From NCBI GenBank assembly GCA_021158185.1, contig JAGGVC010000034.1, positions 1 to 58,680 on the forward strand: a DNA stretch of 58,680 nucleotides. The letters run 5' to 3'. The position numbers and the translations under genes were made by a program. How positions within the stretch are numbered: the stretch's first letter is position 1; every line of letters starts with the position of its first letter. The notes under the pieces are model-generated. The model saw nothing but the letters and a program-made list of their open reading frames with translations, did not search any database and was not told the DNA's origin. Below are positions 7,469 through 15,205 of the stretch, in pieces. Source of the stretch: a bacterium. Its GTDB lineage: Bacteria; 4484-113; JAGGVC01.

Positions 7469-8002
7469 TCACTCCTTGAATAGACTTTCAGTCGTGGGCC
7501 CCACCTGCTTCGCCTCGTTGATCTGCCGCATATCCTCGGTTGTTTTGGCGACGTGGCACTTGTGGCAAAGCAGCTGCAGATTCTGGCGCTGCCAATACTT
7601 GAGCTCACGCGGTGCGAGCGCAAGCGGCACAATGTGATCCAATTCAGGATATGTATCGCGGCCGCATTTCTCGCACCGCCGCCCTCGCTCCCTGATCAGC
7701 GTAAGTTTGGCGTGCTCAGGATTCGTGATGAAAAGATATTCTTCAACGCAGGCCTTGTGCCAGTACCGACGGCGCGGCTCATAGGTCGGCTCGCCGCAAA
7801 ACCGGCATATCCCGTGATGTCGATCGTTGAAACCATCCGGCAGTGGTGGCTTGCGGTAATCGATCCGCACAAGGCCTGTGCCTTTACACTTAGGGCATTG
7901 ACGAGCTCCGCAGAATCCAGCCTTTGTGCTCCCGTCACCACCACAGCGCCGACAAGTCTCGGTCTCCATACAGGGCGGAAGCGCCGTGGTTGTCGACATC
8001 AC
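7469..8002 (-). CDS. HNH endonuclease with zinc-knuckle N-terminus
   Basis: A protein of about 177 aa. The N-terminal 50 residues have DnaJ-like CxxCxG pairs (CRRCGGDG, CPKCKGTG), followed by CRFCGEP. The C-terminus is an HNH nuclease: CEKCGRDTYPELDHIVPLAL with the catalytic His, then QNLQLLCHKCHVAKT. Phage HNH enzymes can serve packaging, homing or recombination. The GTG at 8002 overlaps the helicase stop (GTGA), and the ATG at 7999 is equally close. The location beside a UvrD-like helicase rather than the terminase suggests a repair role, which is inference. Confidence 0.82.
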   Translation of the reverse strand: MMSTTTALPPCMETETCRRCGGDGSTKAGFCGARQCPKCKGTGLVRIDYRKPPLPDGFNDRHHGICRFCGEPTYEPRRRYWHKACVEEYLFITNPEHAKLTLIRERGRRCEKCGRDTYPELDHIVPLALAPRELKYWQRQNLQLLCHKCHVAKTTEDMRQINEAKQVGPTTESLFKE

Positions 8003-9897
8003 TCGCCCTCCGGGGCCGGAACTTCCGGCTCGATTTCAGGCTCTGGTACCTCAGCCGTCCAGCTGTCGATCTTCAGCCCTGCTTCAGCGATGAACCGACT
8101 CGGGCTGTGTGGCTTGGCGTTCGGGTACGGGTTCTCGGTGTGGTAGCTCAGGTGAAACTGATCACGCGCCCGCGTCATCGCTACGTAGGCCAGCCGCCGT
8201 TCTTCCTCAAGCCTGCCCTCGGCGAGCGCCAAGTTATTCGGCCAGCGCCCCTCTCGGAAATTCGGCAAGAACACGACCGGCCACTCCAGACCCTTTGCGG
8301 CATGCGCCGTCCCGAGCCGCACGGCATTAACCTGCTCTAAATCTTCATCGGTTGCCGTCCCGAGCGCGCATCGCTCCAGGAAAGCCTCTGGATCATTCAG
8401 TTCCGGATTCGCTTCCAGCTGCAGCATCGCCCATTGCGTGAACGCCATCGCTGCTGCATGCGGATGCCCAGGAGCCGTGAGTTTCCGCCATACTGGTGTC
8501 TGCTCGAACACCGTGAATACACCGGCTGTGCTCGACTGCTGAGCCACCACGTCGATACTCTCGACGATCTCCGGCCAGAGCGATTTCTCTCGTGCGTATT
8601 CCTTCAGGCACTTACCCTCGGTGAGTGCGGTCTTGAGATGCTGGCTGGTATCCGATTTCTCCCGCATTCCGTACACGCTAAACAGCAGTAGTTTGAACGA
8701 TTCGTCGTCGCAGAAATTGATCACAAGCCGCATCAAAGAAATGAATGCTCGCACGGATGTCGATTTCAGGAACGCCGGCTTGACCAGCAGCAGCGTCGGG
8801 ATACCCACCGAGCGCGCAGCCTGCTCGTAGAGCAGGAGATCCCTGTTCTGCCTGAATAGCACCGCGCAATCCCGCCAGTCGTACTGATCTTTATCGATGA
8901 AATCCTGCTCGATCCTGCGGAATACATCGCTGGCCTCGGTTTCGTAATCCGGATAACGCCGGCAGCTGGTGCTTGGTCTGAAATGCACCGGCTGCTCGCG
9001 ATGCGCGCGCACGGTTTTCCTGATCTGGTATTTGTTGTAGGCAATGAGTTCGCTGCTCCGCCGGATGATCTCGGGGACGCTTCTAAAGTTCGTTTCGAGC
9101 GCCGTCACATCGGTATCGTCGGGGGCCGAGTCCCCGAATCTCAGGAACTGATCGACATCGGCATCGCGCCAGCCGTAGATGCTCTGGCAGTCGTCCCCGA
9201 CCACCGTCAGCCCCCTCAGGTCCGAGTTCTCGCCGAAATACATAATCAGCCGCCATTGGCGCTTCGATGTATCCTGGCCCTCGTCGAGCAGCACGGCTTT
9301 GAATCCGGCGATCCATTGCTGAACCGGCGCGTGATTCCCGATAAGCTGCAACGTCAACACCTCAAGGCCGTCGTAATCGACAGCACGGTTTCTCCGGAGC
9401 GTATCCTGGTAGTCGTCGATTGCCGCCCTCAGGCCAGGATCGACCGGTTGGCTCATCCAAGCAAGGCATTCCTGAGCGATCTTCAGTGCCTTCCGGAGCG
9501 CTGATTTGCTCTTTATGGTTTTCTTGCAGTACCGCAGTATGGATCTCGTCAGAAGGTATTCGCGGTCGTAATCGTCGTAGATCGTGAAAGCCGGATAGCC
9601 GATCAGATGGCCAAACCGCCGTAGCAGCTCGGCACAGAACCCGTGGATCGTCCCGAGCCTGACGAGGTTGCCGTCCTTGGCGCCGCACTGCGCTACGATC
9701 CTGTCACGAAGTTCGAGCGCCGCCCGACGTGTGAACGTGATCGCCAGCACTGATTGCGCCGCAACCCCGTCGTTGATGTATTTCGCAACCCGCGCCGTGA
9801 GCGTACGGGTTTTGCCGCTGCCGGCAGCCGCCACGATCTTGAGATATCGACTGTCGGATTCGACCGCCGCAAGCTGCTCCCGTGTTAATTCAGGCAT
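7999..9897 (-). CDS. UvrD/Rep-like superfamily I DNA helicase
   Basis: A 632-aa protein with an almost complete SF1A motif set: Q-motif and motif I (LTREQLAAVESD, AAAGSGKTRTLT), motif II (AVLLDEGQDTSKRQW), motif III (VVGDDCQSIYGWRDAD), motif IV/V region (GTAHAAKGLEWPVVF) and motif VI (AYVAMTRARDQFHLSYH). It would be a 3'-5' DNA translocase. At 632 aa it is shorter than host UvrD or PcrA and has a Pro/Glu-rich tail. AAGGTGA precedes the ATG, and its 5' end overlaps the PolX-like gene by 13 bases. Sharing an operon with a nucleotidyltransferase and an SbcC-like ATPase points to phage recombination or end repair. Confidence 0.92.
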   Translation of the reverse strand: MPELTREQLAAVESDSRYLKIVAAAGSGKTRTLTARVAKYINDGVAAQSVLAITFTRRAALELRDRIVAQCGAKDGNLVRLGTIHGFCAELLRRFGHLIGYPAFTIYDDYDREYLLTRSILRYCKKTIKSKSALRKALKIAQECLAWMSQPVDPGLRAAIDDYQDTLRRNRAVDYDGLEVLTLQLIGNHAPVQQWIAGFKAVLLDEGQDTSKRQWRLIMYFGENSDLRGLTVVGDDCQSIYGWRDADVDQFLRFGDSAPDDTDVTALETNFRSVPEIIRRSSELIAYNKYQIRKTVRAHREQPVHFRPSTSCRRYPDYETEASDVFRRIEQDFIDKDQYDWRDCAVLFRQNRDLLLYEQAARSVGIPTLLLVKPAFLKSTSVRAFISLMRLVINFCDDESFKLLLFSVYGMREKSDTSQHLKTALTEGKCLKEYAREKSLWPEIVESIDVVAQQSSTAGVFTVFEQTPVWRKLTAPGHPHAAAMAFTQWAMLQLEANPELNDPEAFLERCALGTATDEDLEQVNAVRLGTAHAAKGLEWPVVFLPNFREGRWPNNLALAEGRLEEERRLAYVAMTRARDQFHLSYHTENPYPNAKPHSPSRFIAEAGLKIDSWTAEVPEPEIEPEVPAPEGE

Positions 9898-10556
9898 CGC
9901 TCACCTTCCCGCTCTGGCACTATGGATTCTGCGTTATCGCGGAACTCCGGATAGCGGAATACCAGGCCGGCCAGTTCGAATAGTGAGTGTTCGCTCCGGA
10001 CCGGAACGGTTTCGACGATGTCGCAAGCAAGTAGTTCGGAGGATTTCTTTTCGCCGGCGTGTGGAAAAACCCGCACGAGCCGGCCCTGGTGGGCCCTTAG
10101 ATCGGTCTTGCGCAGCAGATGCGTGACGAAACCCCGGCTGAAACCGGCGGAGCCCGTCCGAATCATCAGGATCAGGCCCCAGTTCTCGTGATCAGCAGTG
10201 AAGATCTCGAACTTGAACGAATCATCCGGAAGCGACACACCGCGGTAGATCTCGCCCCATCGGCGACTCTCGCGGCCGTTCTTATCCAGGTAGCGCGCTT
10301 TCATGAGATCGCCTTGTTCTATCAGATTATCGAGCCTGCGCCACAACAGGTTTATCTTGATTGGCTCGGGCGCACCAAACAACCCGCGGGGAACTTTCTC
10401 GTGGTCGAAATACGGGATCGCCACGATCTCTGCGTCCCCGACCGTGGATCGTTTCCGCCGAATACTGCCGGCGATCTCGTATTTCTCGCAAGCGTCACAG
10501 ATCATCGAGAGCAAGCGGTGCGCCTTCATGAGCGCTTCATTGCGTGCTAAGCGCAT
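9885..10556 (-). CDS. DNA polymerase X-like (Pol beta superfamily) nucleotidyltransferase
   Basis: A 223-aa protein with the Pol beta superfamily signature near the N-terminus: EIAGSIRRKRSTVGDAEIV, that is G-S-x-R-R then D41 and E43. An acidic third ligand candidate is in FKFEIFTA (about 117), followed by a TGS segment (MIRTGSAGFSRGF) like the Pol beta sugar-binding TGS. The helix-hairpin-helix lyase domain of full PolX is missing; only the palm and part of the fingers fit. It may be a gap-filling polymerase or another nucleotidyltransferase. It lies 2 bases after the SbcC-like gene, with AAGGGGG before its ATG. Confidence 0.7.
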   Translation of the reverse strand: MRLARNEALMKAHRLLSMICDACEKYEIAGSIRRKRSTVGDAEIVAIPYFDHEKVPRGLFGAPEPIKINLLWRRLDNLIEQGDLMKARYLDKNGRESRRWGEIYRGVSLPDDSFKFEIFTADHENWGLILMIRTGSAGFSRGFVTHLLRKTDLRAHQGRLVRVFPHAGEKKSSELLACDIVETVPVRSEHSLFELAGLVFRYPEFRDNAESIVPEREGERCLN

Positions 10557-10558
10557 CG

Positions 10559-12676
10559 CTATGCCCCCTTGGCGTGCTTGCGACGCGCCTCGCGGTTCGG
10601 ACGGTATTCACCGTCGGGCTTCGGCGGCTCATACTTCGCCTGCTCGGCCTTGTAGCTGTCGTCGAAAGCCTTCAGGTGAATCAGATTCCACTTGGTGTTG
10701 AGTTCCGGTTCGCCGATCGCACCCGCGCCGACCACAAGATCGAGATCGCCCTGGGCGGTCAGCCGCGCGAGGCCATTCAGCAACTCCAGGCGGTTTCCGT
10801 GATCGAGCGCTTCGAGCCGATCCAGTAGTAGTATTCGCATCCTGTCGGATGCCAGCCCCGCTGTCGTGATCGCAAGCGCCGTCAAGAGAGTGATCTGTTG
10901 GCTGTCGGAGCAGCTGACGAAATCGATCCGCTGCTCATCCCTGACAAGCCCAAGATCGCAGACCTCTGCACCGCGCTCATCTTCGAGCTCGATGTATCCG
11001 CTGAACTGCGGATTGAGGCTCGATATTATGTTGCTGAACGACTCGGTGAGCGGTTCGATCTGCCGGCGCAGATAAATCCCCTGTATCCCGTCCGCCCCGA
11101 CCGCCCAGGCGACCGCACGGGAGTGTTTCAAGTCGCGCCGTACATCGCCGAGGTCGACTTCGTTTTCCTGGGCGTTGATCAGCGATTGCTGCTCGCGTTC
11201 GAGCGTCCCGATTTCCTCGTTGAGCTTTTCGATCTGTTCCGCTGTTTGCGCAGCCAGCCCCTTGAGGTTTTCGACATCGGGGATCTTGAGCTCGTTAAGT
11301 TCGGCTTCGGCTTCAAGCCGCTCTGCTTTCGCCGCCTCTCGTGCATCCTGGATGATCTGCAGATCCTTCTTGTGATTGCGCTCTCTGTCGTAGGCAGCCC
11401 TCATATTGATTTCAACCTGAAGCATCTCCTGATTCTGCTCGCGGAACTTGTGCCGGACAGTATCGATATCGCTGGCCTCGCGCTCAAGGCTTGTGATTTC
11501 AGCCTTGAGCTCGCCAATGTCCATGCGGTAAACCTGGCCGCACGTCGGGCATTTTCCCGCCTTCGCTATCTCGAATCTGTCTTGCATCATCCGAAGGTTC
11601 GCGTGTCGCTCCGCCGAAAGGTTATCGAATTGCGCTTGCTTGTGCCGGAAATCATCCTTCCAGGTCTCGTGATTCGATTCAGGCAACCGCTCGGCGATGA
11701 GCTGATCAAGTTCGCCCGATAGTTCGTCGCCCGACTTGCCCTGCGGCGGTTCAGGATCCGGTACCTGTTCCTTCTGCTGGAGCGATTCGATGCGCTCCTT
11801 GAGCTTCTGGAATCTGATCCTGATCTGTCGCGCCGCCCCGAGCGCCTTGTCATAGGCACTCTTTCGGGGAAGCGCTTCATCTCGTTCCACCTTCTTCGCC
11901 GGTAGGCTGCCAAAGATCTCGGCGAGCCGGGTTTTCCGGCGCTCGATCTCGGTTCGATCCGCACCTTCGAGATCGCGCTCACGCTGCGTGAGTTCGCTCA
12001 CCCGGAATTTCGCGGCATCGACCATCCGGCTGCGGGCCGCTTCAAACGGCATCCCGTCCGCCCAGACGCTGAGCACATACTCGATATCGAGATCGCCCGC
12101 TGGTGCTTCGCCGAGCCGCTTGAGCGCAAGCATCGTAATGTCTGTACTGGCGTCGTCCCGTGTGATATCAAGCTCCGGCAGTACCGATGTCAGGCTCTGG
12201 CGGCGTTCGCGTGTGCTCAGATCGATAAATGCATTGATCCGGAGCAATTCTATCGCCGGACTAAGAAGCCGTTCGATCTGCTTAAGCTTCTGGGTCGCCG
12301 TTGTGGCTCCGTCATCGGGATACACGTCGGTGCCGCGGCTGTCGAACGACACATGGATCTTGCCTGTTTTCTTGTCGCGCTTTCGCCGCAGCATCACCTG
12401 GGCGAACCCACCCTCGAATGTCAACCGTACGGTGCAGCTATTGTGGCCGCGCCGGATGAACTCTGCCAGATGATCGTTACCCCGCAGACCTGCGGCACGC
12501 TCGCGAGCCCCCGACAGATCAGCCGTCAGAAGAAATTCAAGCGCTTCCAGTACAGCCGATTTGCCAAGACCGTTGTTTCCGCGGAGAAGCACGAGGCCGC
12601 CCGCTAGATCGACTTGAAAATTCTCGTAGCATTTGAAATTCGTGAGTATCAGTTTTAGGAGTTTCCGCGTTTTCAC
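10559..12676 (-). CDS. SbcC/Rad50-like SMC-family ATPase with zinc hook
   Basis: A 705-aa protein with split ABC ATPase halves around a coiled coil. Walker A is in LLRGNNGLGKSAVLEAL (about 33-49). Long charged heptad segments flank a zinc-hook CPTC (376-379, GKCPTCGQVY). The C-terminal half ends in a Walker B-like MRILLLDRLEALD and a D-loop region. The Walker B acid is followed by Arg, not Glu, which is atypical and may lower ATPase turnover. It is about two-thirds of SbcC length. No SbcD-type phosphoesterase is adjacent. It follows the 435-aa unknown gene with an ATGA overlap. Confidence 0.85.
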   Translation of the reverse strand: MKTRKLLKLILTNFKCYENFQVDLAGGLVLLRGNNGLGKSAVLEALEFLLTADLSGARERAAGLRGNDHLAEFIRRGHNSCTVRLTFEGGFAQVMLRRKRDKKTGKIHVSFDSRGTDVYPDDGATTATQKLKQIERLLSPAIELLRINAFIDLSTRERRQSLTSVLPELDITRDDASTDITMLALKRLGEAPAGDLDIEYVLSVWADGMPFEAARSRMVDAAKFRVSELTQRERDLEGADRTEIERRKTRLAEIFGSLPAKKVERDEALPRKSAYDKALGAARQIRIRFQKLKERIESLQQKEQVPDPEPPQGKSGDELSGELDQLIAERLPESNHETWKDDFRHKQAQFDNLSAERHANLRMMQDRFEIAKAGKCPTCGQVYRMDIGELKAEITSLEREASDIDTVRHKFREQNQEMLQVEINMRAAYDRERNHKKDLQIIQDAREAAKAERLEAEAELNELKIPDVENLKGLAAQTAEQIEKLNEEIGTLEREQQSLINAQENEVDLGDVRRDLKHSRAVAWAVGADGIQGIYLRRQIEPLTESFSNIISSLNPQFSGYIELEDERGAEVCDLGLVRDEQRIDFVSCSDSQQITLLTALAITTAGLASDRMRILLLDRLEALDHGNRLELLNGLARLTAQGDLDLVVGAGAIGEPELNTKWNLIHLKAFDDSYKAEQAKYEPPKPDGEYRPNREARRKHAKGA

Positions 12677-13980
12677 TCCGCATCACCTCCCGCCTCTTTT
12701 TCTGCGGCCAACTCTTCGGCGATCTTGAAGTAGCCGAGCTGTTTGCCCATCAGGGTGAGTTTGGCCTGACGGTCTCTTTCGGTTGTGCCGTAGGCAGCCC
12801 TGTAGTGCTTCTCGAAATCAGCCTTGGTCAGATGCCCTTCTGGTGCGGGGAAATCCAACTCGAATTCACCGGCAGCCAGATCGTAATCGTGCGGCGATTC
12901 ATTGCAGGCCCGCCGGCAGTATTCCCTCACATCCTTGGCGCGCTTGTCGTAGGCGATCTCGTATTCAGGCTTGGCAGCGGTTTCTGCTGCGTCGCTGAAC
13001 TCGCCATCCTCGGCTTCAGGTGTGGTGTCGGGCGTATGTTCGTCAGCGAAATCGTCCTTGATAACAACCGTCTCGCGCTCAATCTCGCCCTTGATAGCTT
13101 GGTTGATTTTGCTGATGAAGCCGTCGATGATCTTGTCACTGCCGCTGGCGAATGCTTTCCCGAGCTCGTTCACAAGCGTCCGGAGAAGCGCCGGCATCCG
13201 ATACACTGTGAGTTCGTAGACGGCGATGAAGCCCTCTTTCTCGGATCGAACATCGACTGGTGTTGCCTGGCCGCCAAGTGCGAAGTCGCAAACACGGCGG
13301 TAGCACTTGCTGGCGTGATTATGCATTAGATGTTTCTCAAAGTCCCCGACCGCCTTCTCGATATCACCGAACTCGGAATGAGACGTGTCAAGCACAGCGA
13401 ACTTACCGCTCGATAGCGGATACACGACGGGGAATGGCTTCGTCGATCGCTCGCGTATTCTCTCTTTCGCGGCTTCGAGATCGACCGGATCGGCGATGTA
13501 CCCGAGCTCCGTTTTGAGTTTCCCGCCTTGGAACAGTACACCGCGGATCTTCTCGCTTCTCCGCGCCGCAATATCGAAATGCAGCGGATACTGACGGATG
13601 TCGAGCCCGCCGAGCTGGTTCATTCCGATAGCGATCATTTGAAAGTGGAGTGTTGTTACGTTGCCTGCCTCGTCTCGTTTGGCGTACGGCGTCCGATGTT
13701 CCTCTCCGTCGACGATCACCGTCGGAAGCTCCGCCACGTGGATGCCGCTTTCTTCTATGAGCTTCCGGCTGCCGCGCCCGAAATGCGCCCACGGTGAACC
13801 CTTGATACTGTAGATCTCGCCCTTGCCTTCGTAGAGCTCGACCGTTACCTGTTCCGGCTTAAGCGCCGCCAGAACAGCATCCAGATTTTGCAGTGCGCCG
13901 CCCGCCGGCAGCACCGCCCCACCGGGTTCTTCCCGCTGGGCAATTTCAGTACCTTGATTTTCAACCTCACTCTCGTTCAT
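12673..13980 (-). CDS. Unknown early phage protein (435 aa) of the recombination block
   Basis: The start is the ATG at 13980 after AAGGAGAAGAAG (MNESEVENQGTEIAQ), not the track start 29 codons earlier. The N-terminal 45 residues are polar. The middle is rich in beta-type and charged segments (QVTVELYEGKGEIYSIKG, YPLHFDIAARRSEKIRG). A Glu/Asp/Pro-rich linker near residues 315-340 leads to a helical C-terminus. No catalytic motif is apparent. It overlaps the SbcC-like gene by 4 bases. A single-strand annealing or end-binding partner is a reasonable guess by position, but I do not recognise the family. Confidence 0.6.
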   Translation of the reverse strand: MNESEVENQGTEIAQREEPGGAVLPAGGALQNLDAVLAALKPEQVTVELYEGKGEIYSIKGSPWAHFGRGSRKLIEESGIHVAELPTVIVDGEEHRTPYAKRDEAGNVTTLHFQMIAIGMNQLGGLDIRQYPLHFDIAARRSEKIRGVLFQGGKLKTELGYIADPVDLEAAKERIRERSTKPFPVVYPLSSGKFAVLDTSHSEFGDIEKAVGDFEKHLMHNHASKCYRRVCDFALGGQATPVDVRSEKEGFIAVYELTVYRMPALLRTLVNELGKAFASGSDKIIDGFISKINQAIKGEIERETVVIKDDFADEHTPDTTPEAEDGEFSDAAETAAKPEYEIAYDKRAKDVREYCRRACNESPHDYDLAAGEFELDFPAPEGHLTKADFEKHYRAAYGTTERDRQAKLTLMGKQLGYFKIAEELAAEKEAGGDAE

Positions 13981-14011
13981 CTTCTTCTCCTTAATGAATT
14001 GAAAATATCCC

Positions 14012-14326
14012 CTACTCAACAGGACGCCCCGCCCCGGGAATCGCACAGCCCGGGGCAGAGCAGGCATTAAGGAGGGGGTTTCCGAACATCCCGAAACCGC
14101 CCGCAGGCGTTCCGGGTATGTCGTCTTGATTTAGTCGATCAAGCCTGCATAGCTTGATCCACCCCTGGATTCGGCCAAGCAACTCGTCTGTTTCCTGCCG
14201 TTTGGCCGCAAGCCTTGTTCGAAGCCGCACAGCGCGCTTTACGGTATTTCTGGCAACTTCCTTGACCGTATAACGTTTGACTCTGCGGCGCGGCTGCTGG
14301 CCGTTTCTCCAGGCGTTGACTGACAT
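14012..14326 (-). CDS. Small basic hypothetical protein (104 aa)
   Basis: The start codon overlaps the previous stop (TAATG). The N-terminal 50 residues are strongly basic (GQQPRRRVKRYTVKEVAR, AVRLRTRLAAKRQ), which suggests nucleic-acid binding. The C-terminus is Gly/Pro/Cys-rich and looks unstructured. I recognise no family. Confidence 0.5.
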   Translation of the reverse strand: MSVNAWRNGQQPRRRVKRYTVKEVARNTVKRAVRLRTRLAAKRQETDELLGRIQGWIKLCRLDRLNQDDIPGTPAGGFGMFGNPLLNACSAPGCAIPGAGRPVE

Positions 14327-14646
14327 TACGCAGCCACCTCAGCCTTGGGATGGCCGGGCGGATACTTCGCCGGCTGATCCATCACGGGCTTATCCCGCTG
14401 TACTTCCACCGGCTGATCGATGTGGTTCCGGCCCGCAGGCGTGATGCATATTCCGTCCGCTGTCTCGCGGGCGAAATCCAGCAGAACCAACAGGTTCAGC
14501 GCAAGCCTAATCCACTCGTAGGAACCGCGGGGCTGCAAATCGTCCCTGAGATCTTCGCCATCAACGTAATCGGTTTCATCCCAGAGATATTTCAACACGG
14601 CCTCGACCTGGGGATCAAGCGCAATTCGTTCATTTGGTTTTCCCAT
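14326..14646 (-). CDS. Small winged-helix-like phage protein (106 aa)
   Basis: The ATG at 14646 has GGAGAGG about 8 bases upstream, which is better than the GTG at 14655. Residues 12-75 fit a winged helix: AVLKYLWDETDYVDGEDLRDDL, then EWIRLALNLLVLLDFARE and a short wing (ADGICITPAGR). The last 30 residues are Pro-rich. It is probably a DNA-binding accessory or regulator of the early operon; the target is unknown. Confidence 0.55.
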   Translation of the reverse strand: MGKPNERIALDPQVEAVLKYLWDETDYVDGEDLRDDLQPRGSYEWIRLALNLLVLLDFARETADGICITPAGRNHIDQPVEVQRDKPVMDQPAKYPPGHPKAEVAA

Positions 14647-14661
14647 CACAAACACCTCTCC

Positions 14662-14898
14662 TCAATTTTTTTTTGGCTCTAATGGGTCACACTCCGCGAA
14701 CCAGGCGTCGATTTCCTCCCAGACTCTGAGCGCCCTTGCGAGCTCGTCCAATGCGGGACGGCGGCATTGCCGCTGAAACTCCCGCTCAGCTGCGAGCTCG
14801 ATGGGATACACTGCGGCCTGGCCGGGGATAGCAACCGGGGATTCACAGGCCGCAGCGCCATCTGGGGTTGGAGGATATTGATGCCTAAGTGATTGCAT
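14662..14898 (-). CDS. Small hypothetical protein (78 aa)
   Basis: The ATG lies 3 bases after the stop of the Csx16-like gene and there is no strong ribosome site, so coupled reinitiation is likely. The N-terminal half is Pro/Ala-rich. The C-terminal half is a charged helix (ALDELARALRVWEEIDAWFAE). No family is recognised. Confidence 0.45.
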   Translation of the reverse strand: MQSLRHQYPPTPDGAAACESPVAIPGQAAVYPIELAAEREFQRQCRRPALDELARALRVWEEIDAWFAECDPLEPKKN

Positions 14899-14900
14899 TT

Positions 14901-15185
14901 TCAGGCCCTGCGCACGGTGTACGCCTGAGGCTCGCCGGCGTACTTCTTGACCTGTTCGAGGGACAATTCCTTGCCCCTCAGCTCCGCCGGAATATCCAGC
15001 GGAACCTCAATTACCCTCGCGGCGTGCACCGCGAGTCTCAGCGGAAGAACGCCGTAAACGTCCTTCCCCATTATGAAATCCACCGTGGCATGTGCCACGA
15101 TAGGCGTGCCTTCCGGCACCAGCCCCAACTCGATCAAGTATTGAACGAGCGCCGGGTGACGCGTCACAACAATGCTCTCTCTCAT
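14901..15185 (-). CDS. Csx16-like protein (putative cyclic-oligoadenylate ring nuclease family), single domain
   Basis: This 94-aa protein matches the Csx16/VVA1548 CRISPR-associated family over nearly its whole length as I know the family. It has a first strand ending in an RH pair (SIVVTRHPALVQYLIELGL), a GkDVYGVLPLRLAVHA segment, then VPLDIPAELRGKELS and a final LEQVKKYAGEPQAYTV. Csx16 proteins accompany type III CRISPR systems and have been assigned to cyclic oligoadenylate (ring nuclease) control. No cas gene or CRISPR array is near, and the gene is the third of a phage early operon, so an anti-defence role is likelier. GAGGAG precedes the ATG. Function is inferred; family membership is by pattern. 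Confidence 0.72.
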   Translation of the reverse strand: MRESIVVTRHPALVQYLIELGLVPEGTPIVAHATVDFIMGKDVYGVLPLRLAVHAARVIEVPLDIPAELRGKELSLEQVKKYAGEPQAYTVRRA

Positions 15186-15205
15186 ATTCTTCTCCTCGGC
15201 CCCGG

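Noticed and set aside
10898-11722. 274-aa plus-strand ORF opposite the SbcC-like gene
   Set aside because: It mirrors the coding frame of the minus-strand gene, has no ribosome site, and its composition is that of an antisense shadow.
12805-13329. 174-aa plus-strand ORF, and similar long antisense ORFs at 3641-4057, 8983-9504, 14889-15746, 27593-28405 and 48187-48918
   Set aside because: All lie opposite or in another frame of genes with clear family motifs, lack start signals, and are explained by GC-rich codon bias.
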